A DNA stretch of 64,000 nt from Trichobilharzia regenti. Taxonomy: Eukaryota; Platyhelminthes; Trematoda; Strigeidida; Schistosomatidae. The position numbers were made by a program, and so were the translations under genes. This document shows, piece by piece, positions 20,450 through 31,780 of the stretch. Location of the stretch: assembly GCA_944472135.2 (NCBI GenBank), contig OX235270.1:40982352-41046351 (forward strand), given 5' to 3'. Each line of letters starts with the position of its first letter. Within the stretch, counting starts at the first letter, position 1. The notes beneath the pieces were generated by a model, which worked only from the letters and a program-made list of their open reading frames with translations, ran no database searches and was not told the DNA's origin.

Positions 20450-22330
20450 ATGGTTAATCAAAGTAAAAAGCAACAAACCCAATCCCCTGTAAATCTGGTG
20501 TCTAATTTAGCGTCCTTGATTGCTACATCAAGCAACACAACCCCTGCAAACGGCTATAGTGAGTCACATAACTCACGTGTATGCCGTAAGCGTCGAGCTG
20601 AAACTGAGGATAAAACTGTACTGACAGCCAGTATTAGCACTACTCCTAAAAATTCGGTACCCTCTGCTCATACAGAACTCCTCCCTTCACCTTATGTGCT
20701 TATGGAGAAACTCCAGCCATCAAGCTCTTTTTCAGTACTATCTTCAGAAATAGAACATCTAAAGTTGTCTATAGGAGAACTTAAGGCTGAGTTAAGGCAA
20801 ATAAAAAACAGTAAGTCAGTAAATGCTGGAAACATTGAAACCAATACCGAGATATCCAAATTATCAGATCTGATCAGCGATATCAGATCGCATGTCTGTG
20901 AACTGACACCTCTAACTATCCTCATGAAAACTGTAAACCTTAACAAGCTTGATACAGAATCGGCAACTAAGGTAGATAACCTCATTAACTTTGTTATCAT
21001 AGAAGAAACAAAACGACTCGACGCAAAACTGAGTGCTATTGTCTACAACGTTCCGGACAATGAGGCACTAAAAAGGTACAGCGCATCTTACTTAGTGAGG
21101 CGAAAATGCCTAACTCCAAGACTAAGTGCTATAAGCTGAAGAAGAGTCAACATGAAAAGTGTTGTCCTATTCGTTTACAGTTCGAAACACCGGCAGAGAC
21201 CAGAAAATTCATCCACTCCCAACACACCCTATCGCAAGCCAGAAACTACAAACATATAAAGGTCGGGGTGGACAAAACAGTCATAGAAAGGCGCGCATAC
21301 AATTATCTCCCTAAGACTAATTGTGAAATAGGTGATAGGACATTGCAAGCAGCCATTATTCCCAACCCTGTGAAAGATACAGTAGACCCCACCACATCAT
21401 CCCTCTCAAAACACACAGAATTATCCCATCAGAGTGAAACACCGGCCGAAAGGCCACTAGACTGTAACCAAATAAATAATAAAACCATACCACCCATCAC
21501 CGCAGAATCTAAAATGCTACCAAATAACCCCAGGAAAAAGTCAAAACCCCCCGAAATTCGACACTGTCCTCTCCTAGCCATAACTCCATTGCTAAAGATA
21601 AGGAAAATATGCCCTTAAATCATACCAACAAAAACAGTGGCAGCTTAAATAAGCCCACACTCCCTACGGTCAATAGTATTAGCACTCACAACGTGCTAAA
21701 TCGCACCATGGCACACACTAATATCCACTGTCACGACAATGTCACCCTCAATAGCACAAGTGGTAATAGTCAGAACTCGGCTACCGACAACTCAGAGTCT
21801 TCAGAATATGGCACACAAACAAATTTCGACCGGATATATGGTACAAGTCTGCTGGGAACTAACCCACAATGCAGTACACACGAAACCCACACAATGACAC
21901 AACTAGCATCGAACAATAGGTGGAATAATAAGCCATGGTCATCACAAGGATCCAATCATTTTTTATCCCCCGCGTCCCTGTCAACGTTGAAAAAACAGCT
22001 GGTAGGGATGTTAACACTCCTAAACCACTAGTGCTGGCTCCCTCCTTCCATGAAAACAGGAACGGTCTAGTGCACCCGTATCCATTAAGCACACCTGACA
22101 CCTGCACAAGTATAGGTCAAATAAAGAACCCTAACTACTTCTGTAACCTAACTAAAAATAAAAATTCCTTAGTCTATAGCAAGTCCAGTACTCCAACTCT
22201 TAATTCTTCACCGAAAACAGCACACAACAACTCGATAGACATAGGTGAGCATGATGCTGAATTTCCTCTTAACATAGGATCGTCATGTCCAGGAGAACTA
22301 CTGGGTGCTGAACCATATTCGGGGCTGACT
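20450..22330 (+). pseudogene. LINE1 ORF1, frameshifted
   Basis: Nucleic-acid-binding ORF1 protein of a CR1-like LINE. The frame opens at ATG 20450, shifts near 21110-21135, near 21610 and again near 21940. The 20450-21139 part has a coiled-coil-like stretch (residues ~85-115) and the A-I-V-Y-N-V-P-D-N-E motif; the second part continues K-T-K-C-Y-K-L-K-K-S-Q and C-C-P-I-R-L-Q-F. The same motif order occurs in LINE2 ORF1 (30087-31763) and LINE4, which shows the shifts are damage rather than a different protein. No PHD or zinc-knuckle is present, unlike LINE3. Confidence 0.75.
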
Positions 22331-22339
22331 AACGAGCTT

Positions 22340-22552
22340 AAATACTTCAAATGCTACTTCAACTCTCATCTTTATCTAAACCTCTTAAATGCTAGATCTG
22401 TTCTAAATAAATTGCCGATGCTCAGAGCACTCACAGTAATATACAAATCCTCTGTTATTGTCATAACTGAATCTTGGTGTCATTCGAACATCCTAGATGA
22501 AGAAATAAGCTTAGATAACTGCACACACTTTAGGTGTGACAGGGAAGGTGGT
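22340..22552 (+). pseudogene. LINE1 endonuclease, N-terminal part
   Basis: Start of the apurinic-endonuclease-like (EEP) domain that nicks the target DNA: N-L-L-N-A-R-S, then V-I-V-I-T-E-S-W containing the catalytic glutamate, then D-R-E-G-G. It is cut at 22552 by the BEL 5' LTR and continued at 27050. Seen directly; family assignment follows from the motif order. Confidence 0.8.
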
Positions 22553-23089
22553 TGTTAACTCCGTTCCTACCTGTTCATTCTCAATCTTTCCCCTGTTCAA
22601 CGTTATACTACTTGTCATTAGTAAGTAGTATGATTTTTATATGTTAATTTATAACAATGACATTTGCTTACAACTGCAGTTAAATTACTTGTTCTATTAT
22701 CATTCTATTAATGTATAGTTCTTATTTCTCTTCTCCTTAAACAGTATTTGCTGCATTTACCCTATAGTGTATGCTTCACTATTGAAAGTTGTTTGTTCAT
22801 ATTTGTTTATTCTTTGCTTGGCATTCGCGGGCCGTTTGAACCGACGCGTGGATCGACCTTGACACAGCATTGCTGTTTTTACTTATTGACTGCACAGTGG
22901 TTGTGCATTTGACGGCATTTAGCCACAGACACCTCACATATTGAGGTTTGTATATTATATATCTAATTTTACGTAATAAAGTACCGTATTGCAGGATATC
23001 CTGTATTTTGGACTTTACGCGTCACTCTACGTGTGGTTAAATCTATAGTTTGGATTATCGTTTCGGATTTCTTTCGGGAGAAATTCACA
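22553..23089 (+). repeat. 5' LTR of BEL-1
   Basis: Starts TGTTAACTCCG and ends AAATTCACA. It matches 26513-27049 over 537 bp with differences at three positions that I counted. An AATAAA polyadenylation word lies near 22975. Confidence 0.9.
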
Positions 23090-23146
23090 GTACTCAAAAT
23101 TGGTCTTGCTGATCTATTTGGACAATTATCAATGTCTGTCAATGGA

Positions 23147-23503
23147 GTTGAAGATTGAACTATCAATTCTTGGTTGTTTGCTCAAAATCAACTTCCCCAA
23201 TTTTCGCGGAGGCATCAATACGACAGTCATCGTCTCATCGGTCGCTGTTCAGAAAGAAGATTGAAACATCGTCAGAAGTAATACAGAGATTTATTATTGT
23301 AATATTTGTTTACAGACCTTAGTTTACTTAGTTCGCTTATTCCTTTTATATGTTGGTGTAACAATAAACAAATATCACGCGGCAGATCGGTGTTTTGGTT
23401 TTTTCGTCCGTTATAACTAAGCGTTTCCGAAATCTTCGAGGAACAGCGTGGGCCCGAGCTTAGCGAGAGCTGGGCATTAACGGTTTATGAGACGTGATTG
23501 ACA
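23147..23503 (+). repeat. Solo LTR of the Gag-only family, at the BEL-1 gag start
   Basis: This 357-bp sequence starts TGTCAATGGAG and ends GTGATTGACA, as the LTRs at 46285-46642 and 49898-50255 do. It is flanked by ATGTC at 23142-23146 and 23504-23508, a perfect 5-bp duplication as expected for BEL/Pao integration. The duplicated bases are the start codon of BEL-1 gag plus two bases. No internal region accompanies it. Confidence 0.88.
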
Positions 23504-26393
23504 ATGTCGGTTACTCGTAATATGTCTGGAAAGATGGAAAACGCTGAAGAACATCTTCGAGTCAATTTATCTTCACCGCAAGTTTCTTCTTTACCTGTTT
23601 CCTTATCTGTTTCTGATAATTTTAAACACACCCCTCATGTCAGCCTAGGTTTTGATAATATTGCTATGGGAGGTAGTGTAGTAGTAGACTCCGATGTTGA
23701 TTCAGATGTTGCTACCGAATTAGTGATCCTAGAGCTTAAGGTTCAAGAGCTTAGACTTCGCAGCAAACAACGAAAATTGAAGAGCGAGTGCTCTCAACAA
23801 GTCAAGACTGCAGACAGTTGCGTTCGACCTTGCGCTAATCCTTCGAAAAGCCAACTCCTAGACGGTAGCACCAACTATTGCACAGGGTACCCATCAGAGT
23901 CAAATTGTACCGCCACACCAGTCCAACCACTCCTGAACTCAGTTAACCCCATTAGAATGCCTCAAATTGAGATGGATAAGTTCGATGGTACACCAACTAA
24001 GTTCCTGAAGTTTATAAGATGCTTTAACATGTTCATAGGAGAACAAACTAATGATGACAACCTACGGTTAATGCATCTTATACACAATTGTGTTGGTACA
24101 GCCAAGGAGGCCATAGAGCATTGCATTCTACTGCCCTCTGAGGTAGGCTATAGGAAAGCCATGGGGATTTTACGAAGTCAATTTGGCCAACCTCATGCAG
24201 TTTCGGATGCCTTCCTCTCCGAATCACTGTCAGACCCACAGCTGCAACCTGAAGATATAGTTGGGCTACAACGGTTGTTGAGACAGATGACCAATTGTGA
24301 GATAGCCTTATCTCAGATGAATCACATGGCAGACGTGGACTGCTCTACCAACCTTAAGTGCATTGTTCAACGTCTCCCCCGGCACCTACGATGGAAGTGG
24401 GCAGAATTGGTAAACGATGGTTTACAGTTTGCTGAACCTAGCTTTCGTTACCTCAAAGAATTCCTCGAAAGGCAACTGTCATTGGCTACAAGCTGTTACG
24501 GCCAGATAGCTAATGGGAATAGGAACAACTACGAAGTAGGGTCCAATGATAAAATGTCCAGAGCTATGCCTTCGCACAGTGTTAATGTCGTGAAGTCACG
24601 AGTCCAGAAATCGTGCATAGTTTGCTTTACAGATCACGACTTATGGGACTGTCAACGCTTTTTGTCGATGAGTCACAAAGAGAGACTAGCAGTGTCAATG
24701 CGGCATAAGGTGTGCTTCAACTGTTTGAAATGTAATCACCGAGCTGACACTTGTCGTGCAGCAAGAGGTTGCGATATAGTAGGATGCACTAGACGTCATC
24801 ACAAACTTCTACACAATGAAGATAATTCAGCATGCAAGACTGTCAACTACTCTAGTACGGAATCCGGAACTTCCTTTTTAGGATATGTGCCGATTCGTAT
24901 CTTAGGTCCTAAAGGATTTCTAGATACCTATGCCTTTCTTGACAATGGTTCAGATGCTACACTACTGCTGAGTCATGTTGCCTGCCAAATAGAACTGGAA
25001 GGGGTTAATACATTGATGCAGGTAACATCTTTCTGTGGAACTACTTCTCAGAATTCATCTAAGGTTGATTTCGAAGTTGAATGGTTAACGGGAGATTACA
25101 AGACGAGGGTCAAGAGTGCCTACACCGTGGAAAGCTTACCTGTAAAGAGACCTAAGACTCCTTCAAACGAACAGGTGAAAAAATGGCCTCACCTGGCAGA
25201 AATTCCCTTTCTAGACGTCGAATGTAAACAGGTCAGTCTACTAATTGGGACTAATGTACCTGAAGCACACTGGGTGCTGGAGCAGCGTATAGGGAAATCC
25301 AACCAACCGTTTGCATCTTTGTCAGTTTTTGGTTGGTATTTATTGGGTTCAGGAAACGAATATAAAGAAGCAACCTCTATCTTCTGCTTAGAGGAAAGTG
25401 AATCAGTAGAGAACAAGCCTTTGCGAATGATTGAAGCTGAATTTCAGGACAAGCACTCATGCGAAAGGTCCAGTTCTGAAATAAATAAAGGGGTTCTGAA
25501 GGCAACCGATAGGGGGATAAGAATGCGGAACGGACATTATGAAGTTCCATTGACTTGGAAAGAGGACTGGCGTAGATTACCGCCTAATAAGTTTGAGGCA
25601 AAAAGCAGGCTGGACAGTCTTCAGAAGAAACTAAAAAAGGACGAAAGCCTATTAAAGTCCTACAATCAAATACTAACAGACCATGGGTTGAAGGGCTATA
25701 TTAGTCGCGTTCCTGACGACTTCTCCAAGAAACGTAGATTTATCCCTCACCACCCATTTATAAATCCCCGCAAGCCTGGTAAAATTAGGGTGGTTTTCGA
25801 TTGTGCCTTTAAATGTAAGGGAATGTTCTTGAACGATTGTCTGTATTCGGGACCTGATCTGATGAATGACTTGGCTGGGGTACTATTGAGATTTAGAAAA
25901 CATCGGATAGCCTTGTCAGCAGATATTGAGGAGATGTTTCTTCAGGTTCACTTACCTGTCAAGGATAAAAGTGCCTTTAGTTTCTTATGGTATTCTGAGG
26001 GTAGACTGAACTTACCACCGAGCCTGTATGAATTAAACGTATATCCCTTCGGTGCTACTTCATCACCTTTTTCTGCAGCCTATGCTTTAAAACGAGCCAC
26101 AAGACGATGGAAACAAGGGCAACTCCTTGCCGATACGTTTTGGAGACGGTGGAAGCGGGAGTACTTGACGACCTTACAATCGCGTTCAACGACATCGAAA
26201 CTTACAAGTGGGAGACCTAGTACTAGTGGCTGCGGAGCCTTCACCTCGCAATCGTTGGTCAATGGGAATAATTACAGGTGTTACGGCAAGCTGTGATGCG
26301 TATACCAGAAAAGTGGATATCAAGACACCGAGGGATATAGTCAACCGAGATGTGCGTAAGGTTTGCCTATTAGAAGGTATTGAGGAGAGATAA
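23504..26393 (+). pseudogene. BEL-1 Gag-Pro-RT/integrase-tail polyprotein, internally deleted
   Basis: Polyprotein of a BEL/Pao retrotransposon. From the ATG at 23504 I see a Gag core of the DUF1759 type (about residues 145-320; F-D-G-T-P-T-K-F-L-K-F), a cysteine/histidine zinc-knuckle region (about 370-445), an aspartic protease with A-F-L-D-N-G-S-D-A-T-L-L (about 475), and RT up to motif A (S-A-D-I-E-E-M-F-L-Q-V, about 805) and P-F-G-A-T-S-S-P-F. The RT motif with the paired catalytic aspartates, the RNase H and the integrase core are missing. At about 26110-26140 the sequence passes to the integrase C-terminal D-T-F-W-R-R-W-K-R-E-Y-L segment, and a frameshift near 26195 moves to G-D-L-V-L-V-A-A-E, ending at 26393. 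Confidence 0.88.
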
Positions 26394-26512
26394 GCACTTT
26401 GTAGGATATATAGCTGGATAGTGGATGCAGATGTGGCGAGAGTAAATTGTACCATTTCTGTGTCTTACTAGCAGGTAGAGTAGGGAAAACCGGGCTGGAT
26501 TTGAGGGGGCGG
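26394..26512 (+). other. BEL-1 3' noncoding and polypurine tract
   Basis: Short leader to the 3' LTR. The purine-rich GGATTTGAGGGGGCGG immediately before TGTTAA is the expected plus-strand priming site. Confidence 0.6.
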
Positions 26513-27049
26513 TGTTAATTCCGTTCCTACCTATTCATTCTCAATCTTTCCCCTGTTCAACGTTATACTACTTGTCATTAGTAAGTAGTATGATTTTTAT
26601 ATGTTAATTTATAACAATGACATTTGCTTACAACTGCAGTTAAATTACTTGTTCTATTATCATTCTATTAATGTATAGTTCTTATTTCTCTTCTCCTTAA
26701 ACAGTATTTGCTGCATTTACCCTATAGTGTATGCTTCACTATTGAAAGTTGTTTGTTCATATTTATTTATTCTTTGCTTGGCATTCGCGGGCCGTTTGAA
26801 CCGACGCGTGGATCGACCTTGACACAGCATTGCTGTTTTTACTTATTGACTGCACAGTGGTTGTGCATTTGACGGCATTTAGCCACAGACACCTCACATA
26901 TTGAGGTTTGTATATTATATATCTAATTTTACGTAATAAAGTACCGTATTGCAGGATATCCTGTATTTTGGACTTTACGCGTCACTCTACGTGTGGTTAA
27001 ATCTATAGTTTGGATTATCGTTTCGGATTTCTTTCGGGAGAAATTCACA
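26513..27049 (+). repeat. 3' LTR of BEL-1
   Basis: Second copy of the 537-bp LTR, offset exactly 3960 bp from the first. LINE1 endonuclease sequence (K-G-G-G-C-P-M-Y) starts directly after it. Confidence 0.9.
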
Positions 27050-28318
27050 GTGTTAAGGGAGGAGGTTGTCCCATGTACTTTCTGAATGCACTTACTGTAT
27101 CACAGCTAGAGAGTAGTACACTTAACATGTCTGAGACTCTATGGGTTAATGTACACTTAAATAACGTAACAGCATTAATTGGATGCATCTACAGAGCACC
27201 TGGCACTTTTAGTAATTATGAGACCCAACTTATTCATACTCTGGAGCAATTATCCGACTTACAATACGACCATAAGATCCTATGTGGGGACTTTAATTTT
27301 CCTGAAATCAACTGGGATATGCCCACAGGCCCAACTAAATTTGATAAGTTCTTAGACACACTGGATACACTTGGCTGGAAACAAACTATCACTACTCCCA
27401 CAAGAGGTAATAACGTACTAGGCTTAATCTTCTGCCACAACATAAGCCCCCTTTCAACGCTAGTAGGTTCTGAGTTTCCAGGGAGCGACCACAAAACAGT
27501 GATGTGTGCACTGCCGATTCCGCTGAGTAGCAATGTATCTCATACCTCCACTTCACAACAAGTAAAATATAGGAACTATGGTAAGGCAAACTGGGCCTTA
27601 GTTGAATCGATGCTAAGATCCTCCAGATGGGATGAATACTTCACTACTGATGACCTATCGAGAGCCCTAACCATCTTCTACCATAACTCTAACACATGCT
27701 TAGATGCTGTCATTCCACTCCAAACACTAAAGGTTTCCCCACACAGAAAGTCATTCATAAAACCAAAGGATCGTACGAAACTGAAGAGACTCTCAACAAG
27801 TTACCTCAAACACCACGACTTTGGCACTCTAGGTCTAATACTTAACACCCTTAGCTCCATCTCACAAGCTCGAGATTTCCGTATGAGAAACGAAGAACGC
27901 ATCGCAGTAGCCAGTCCTGCTAGAGTGTATGCACTCACAGAAATCTTAAGGAAGCGAATGAATCGCAAAAATCACAGCATTTCTCTCCTCAGAGACAAAG
28001 GTAGGCTATGCGCTAACTCTGCAGCCATATGTGAACTATTCAACAAAACGTTTGGGGGTAACTACCTTAAGCCCTCAGTCCAGCTACTCGATATACACCC
28101 CGTTAATAATATGGCACAAACTCCATCTCCACTCACACCAAACCAAATTAGCACTGATGAATTCAATAACACTAATATTAACCAAACTATAAGAACCCTC
28201 AAAAGTTCAAAAGGTTTAGGTACCGACGGTATAACATCTTACTTCTATAAATATGGTGGACCTGACATACCCCTACAGCTCCTTAAAATATTCACAATGT
28301 CCCTAGAAACACAAACAG
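27050..28318 (+). pseudogene. LINE1 segment 2: endonuclease remainder and start of RT
   Basis: The frame is open to 28318 and continues the endonuclease cut at 22552. Motifs in order: G-C-I-Y-R-A-P-G, C-G-D-F-N-F-P-E-I-N-W (catalytic D and N), and G-S-D-H-K-T-V (catalytic D-H pair near residue 160 of the open frame). After a linker comes the RT entry segment I-R-T-L-K-S-S-K-G-L-G-T-D-G-I. It ends at M-S-L-E-T-Q-T-V, where a truncated LTR begins. Compared with LINE2 about 20 bp are missing before the RT frame resumes at 41788. Confidence 0.85.
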
Positions 28319-28497
28319 TCCTTAGTTGTAACATTTGTTATATGTTGGTGTTACGATAAAGAATTCTCGAGTGGCCAATCGGTGTTTTGGTTTTTTCGTC
28401 CGTTATAACTAAGCGTTTCTGAGAAATCTTCGAAGAACAGCGTGGGCCCGAGCGCAGCGAGAGCTGGGCATTAACGGTTTATGAGACGTGATTGACA
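28319..28497 (+). repeat. 5'-truncated LTR of copy A
   Basis: Matches the last ~178 bp of the 358-bp LTR, from CTTAGTTGTAACAT to GTGATTGACA. The first half is lost at the LINE1 junction. Confidence 0.85.
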
Positions 28498-28641
28498 GTT
28501 TCTGACGATAGAAACAGATCTGGCGGATTGAAACAGTTGGTGAAAGTTTGGATAGTCGCCGTTCATTTTTCCTGGTGCCGGTCAAGTCCTCTTTGAACAA
28601 GCAATATCTGGAACTTTTTTGGAATTGGGTCAAGTTCAACA

Positions 28642-30006
28642 ATGCCTGGGTCAAAGAAGGGACAGAGTGTCTTGGATGTAAACAGGAAAGTAAGTCATGG
28701 TGACTTGTCTGAATTTTGTAACGATGTGTCTGATGTTAAGCATGACATGGTTGATGTTACTGTTTCGCCGTTCAGGGATAATAGGAACATCAAACTCCCT
28801 AAATTAGAACCACGGTGTTTTGATGGAAACCCGGCTGATTATTTACAATTTTTAAAGGAGTTTGAGATTATTCTGAGTAGTTTTTTATTATGCGATGAAT
28901 CGAAATTGATGTATTTGATGAGGTATTGCACTGGAGATGCTTCAAGAGCTATACAGTGCTGTAAGTTTATGAAGCCAAAAGAGGGCTACGATGAGGCTAT
29001 GAGCATATTACGTCAAAGGTTTGGAAGACCTTCGATGATTGCAGGGAAATTATTCGAGGCTGTTAAGGGTAATGGTGGTCAATTACAGGATGACTCCCAG
29101 GCACTCACTGAGTTTTTAGATAATTTGCTAATTTACAAGAATGGAATGATTTCGATGAATCGCATGAGTGACCTCAACTCGAGTTTTATACTAGAAGTAA
29201 TAGCAAGACGTCTACCTACTCGACTGCAAAGGAAGTGGGTGAAGATAAGCTCCCGTATGGAGGATGAGGGTATCGAGCCAAAGTTTGATGATATCCTGAA
29301 ACTGGTAAATACTAGTGTCAATCAATCTATGAGCAAGTTCGCCAGTCTATTACATCTCACCCCTAGAATAGAGCAGTCTGAGATCAAAATGCAATCATTG
29401 ATGACGAGTAGGCCTCAGAGAGGTGGATATCGAGAAGGCTCCATGATGTCTAGTAATGTATATAGACCTAGTGAGTGTAACAGGTTTCGTAGTACATCCT
29501 CAACAGATAAGTTGCAGGATGCAAGACAAACACGGTTGTGTTTCACACGTTTGCAAGAGGTGCGTACAAAGTTGAACTGTGAACCAGTGAGCAAGTTCAG
29601 TGATAAGCTAAATGTAAACTACAGGCATGACTCCGAATTGTGTGACGATAACGGTGTGGTCAAGAAGTCTTCAGTTGCAACTGGTAAGCCATTGTTGAAT
29701 GGAGTGTCACAGAATAGAGTTACTGCTTCAGAGTCCAGTTCTGACCCTACAAGTTTACAAGGTATTACTAGTCAGAGTGAAGGTATAAAATCTTTGGGGA
29801 TTTGTGAGAACGAACCAAAATTCTCTACTTCTGTTATTAAAGAGTTTGAAATTGATGAAGTCGACCAGATAGATGATGGTAAATTGAATATTCGTGATAA
29901 TGATCATGATAGTGCAGATTTGTCTTTGGTTGATCATGATGAGATGAGGGATATGCCTACTACTGCTAAGTTAAACAAGGGTTCTGTACAACTACAACGT
30001 GAAATA
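28642..30006 (+). pseudogene. Gag of Gag-only element, copy A (first part)
   Basis: Structural Gag protein of a BEL/Pao-type element. ATG at 28642. Residues ~55-205 are a DUF1759-type capsid region (C-F-D-G-N-P-A-D-Y-L-Q-F-L-K-E-F, then E-G-Y-D-E-A-M-S-I-L-R-Q-R-F-G). A serine- and charge-rich linker follows without a regular zinc knuckle. The frame is intact to residue ~455, where LINE2 is inserted; the linker resumes at 35535. Codon 105 is CAG here but TAG in copies B, C and D. Four codons near 29870 are extra relative to them. Protease, RT and integrase are absent. Confidence 0.82.
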
Positions 30007-30086
30007 CGTTCGTATCAGGTGACGCTTTTGCACGTGTTTTCGTTTATATTCATTTATTGGTTACTAATAATTGATCTTTAATAACG

Positions 30087-31763
30087 ATGGTTAAAAATTC
30101 TAAAAAGCGTGTTCGTGTGAACACCACTAATTTAGAAAATAGCACCAGCTCGTCTAATAACACATTACCACCCCATATTATTAGTAGTTCACCCAACATA
30201 AAAGACTCGAACATAACTCTGACCCCTGTAATACAGGTGGAAGATGTTCTGTCTGAAAAAGTAGAGCTCTCTTACTTAACGTGCGTAATTAAAGAGATGC
30301 AGCTACAGATAGATGAATTAAAAACGAAATTAAGTTCACTAGAATGTATACCCGAAACTATCTCACGTATGAAAAAGGAACTGCAGGATCCTACAATCCT
30401 AAAGCTTTTTAATATGACCTCTAGAATGACTCATACTGACTCAGAAAGTGCGAAGGAGTTAGAAAACGCCATCGACTTTCTATCCAGCGAAGTTGTTAGA
30501 AGGCTGGCTTCAAAACAAAACGCAATAGTGTATAATGTACCGGATAGCGAGCCCATAAAGTCAGTCCAGCACTCATTGCTGAAGGCTGCAAATCTCTTGA
30601 ATGCACCTTGTCAGTGCATTCGCCTAAGCAAAAAAGACCTAAAGCATCCTTGTCCTATACTCTTTAGGTTCGACAGCTACATAACAGCTGAACGATTTAA
30701 GATGGCCGAAGATCTTCTGGCTACTGCCACTAAATTCAAGACTATTAAAGTAGTCTCGGATAAAACACCAAACCAAAGGCAAGCAACCAAGAACTCCTTC
30801 GATACAAAGTTGACAACACTGAGAAATACATCTGGTATCAGTGCTAAAGTGTCGACGGACACTGAAGCACAGCAAGTCACGTGTATAGTGTTAGGAGAAA
30901 AAACGGCAAGTAAGAGCGACCCAAAACTCAGTAAGAGCAGTGCCACTGGGTGCAATCTTAGAGTGCACGAGAGCACATCTCGAAAACCTGCTGACCTACA
31001 TAAGGTTGACATAGACGCACAAACTATGGCTGACCAGAAACTACTGGCAGACCACTCTCAATCTGGATCCAAGCCAGAGAGTCCCTCAGTAGAAACCGCA
31101 AAAAAGACCACAAAACCCAGAGTCCCACCCCAGACTTCGACATACCTCCCTCGTAATAAGTCTAATAAGCAGCGGGTCAGTCTAAAAAATGACAAAGCAT
31201 GGGTAACGAAGCACATTCCCAAAGACGTCACGCAGCATGTGAGAAGGAATACCCCTTCCCGAACTAGAAGTAACATGCCTAACAACGCACATAACTTGGG
31301 AATGCAACGTAGAATGGATCCTCAGGATATATGGAGCACTAAACGGGACTCATATAGGCACCATATTAACGAAAATCCTCGTCCAAACTCTCGCACTATC
31401 TATGTTAAACCTCATCAACTTAATGAGAACAGGTCGGCACTTGATCCCCTCAATAACTTCACTCACAAACGTGACGTGAGCCAATATGCATATGGCTATG
31501 AAAGCCCCATGAGGTACAACTACCAGGGTAATCTTAACTCAGGGTACCTAGGTCCAGCAAACTACAACCCAAATTGCAGGGCAGACCATATATCACCAGT
31601 AGATCAACGCAGATGCCGACCCATGGATGCTAATAGTCAAAATATGCAACAGGATTATTTTCGGCTGCAGCAAACAATAGCCCCACTCGCTGCACAGTTC
31701 ATCCAGGAAATAGTACACACACTGACTCTGTCTCACCTCAGAGCCCCTCCAAACATAACGTAG
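30087..31763 (+). CDS. LINE2 ORF1 protein
   Basis: A 558-residue open frame from ATG to TAG, intact. ORF1 proteins of CR1-type LINEs bind the element RNA in the ribonucleoprotein. Residues ~60-110 are heptad-like (K-E-M-Q-L-Q-I-D-E-L-K-T-K-L), suggesting a coiled coil for oligomerisation. The block N-A-I-V-Y-N-V-P-D-S-E (about 147-157), followed by C-Q-C-I-R-L-S-K-K-D and C-P-I-L-F-R-F, is the segment shared with LINE1 and LINE4. The C-terminal half is basic and low in complexity. There is no PHD finger or CCHC knuckle. The ORF2 frame begins 6 nt after the stop, in another frame. Confidence 0.82.
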   Translation: MVKNSKKRVRVNTTNLENSTSSSNNTLPPHIISSSPNIKDSNITLTPVIQVEDVLSEKVELSYLTCVIKEMQLQIDELKTKLSSLECIPETISRMKKELQDPTILKLFNMTSRMTHTDSESAKELENAIDFLSSEVVRRLASKQNAIVYNVPDSEPIKSVQHSLLKAANLLNAPCQCIRLSKKDLKHPCPILFRFDSYITAERFKMAEDLLATATKFKTIKVVSDKTPNQRQATKNSFDTKLTTLRNTSGISAKVSTDTEAQQVTCIVLGEKTASKSDPKLSKSSATGCNLRVHESTSRKPADLHKVDIDAQTMADQKLLADHSQSGSKPESPSVETAKKTTKPRVPPQTSTYLPRNKSNKQRVSLKNDKAWVTKHIPKDVTQHVRRNTPSRTRSNMPNNAHNLGMQRRMDPQDIWSTKRDSYRHHINENPRPNSRTIYVKPHQLNENRSALDPLNNFTHKRDVSQYAYGYESPMRYNYQGNLNSGYLGPANYNPNCRADHISPVDQRRCRPMDANSQNMQQDYFRLQQTIAPLAAQFIQEIVHTLTLSHLRAPPNIT

Positions 31764-31780
31764 GGATAGTGACAAGTAAC

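Larger units (their letters stand above)
20319..22552 (+). mobile_element. LINE1 segment 1: 5' UTR, ORF1, start of endonuclease
   Basis: First of four pieces of one CR1-like non-LTR retrotransposon. The 5' UTR runs to the ATG at 20450. The piece stops at 22552 inside the endonuclease domain where an LTR begins; the reading resumes after the BEL element at 27050. Later pieces are 41788-43203 and 50256-51063. The orientation and domain order are consistent throughout. Confidence 0.8.
22553..27049 (+). mobile_element. BEL/Pao LTR retrotransposon with internal deletion (BEL-1)
   Basis: Two 537-bp LTRs with three differences bound the element, which lies inside LINE1's endonuclease frame. The near-identity of the LTRs implies recent insertion. 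The internal part codes for Gag, protease and the first part of RT, then jumps to the C-terminus of integrase, so the element cannot move on its own. A solo LTR of another family is inserted at its gag start. A clean target duplication is not visible: GTGGT precedes the left LTR and GTGTT follows the right one. Confidence 0.85.
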
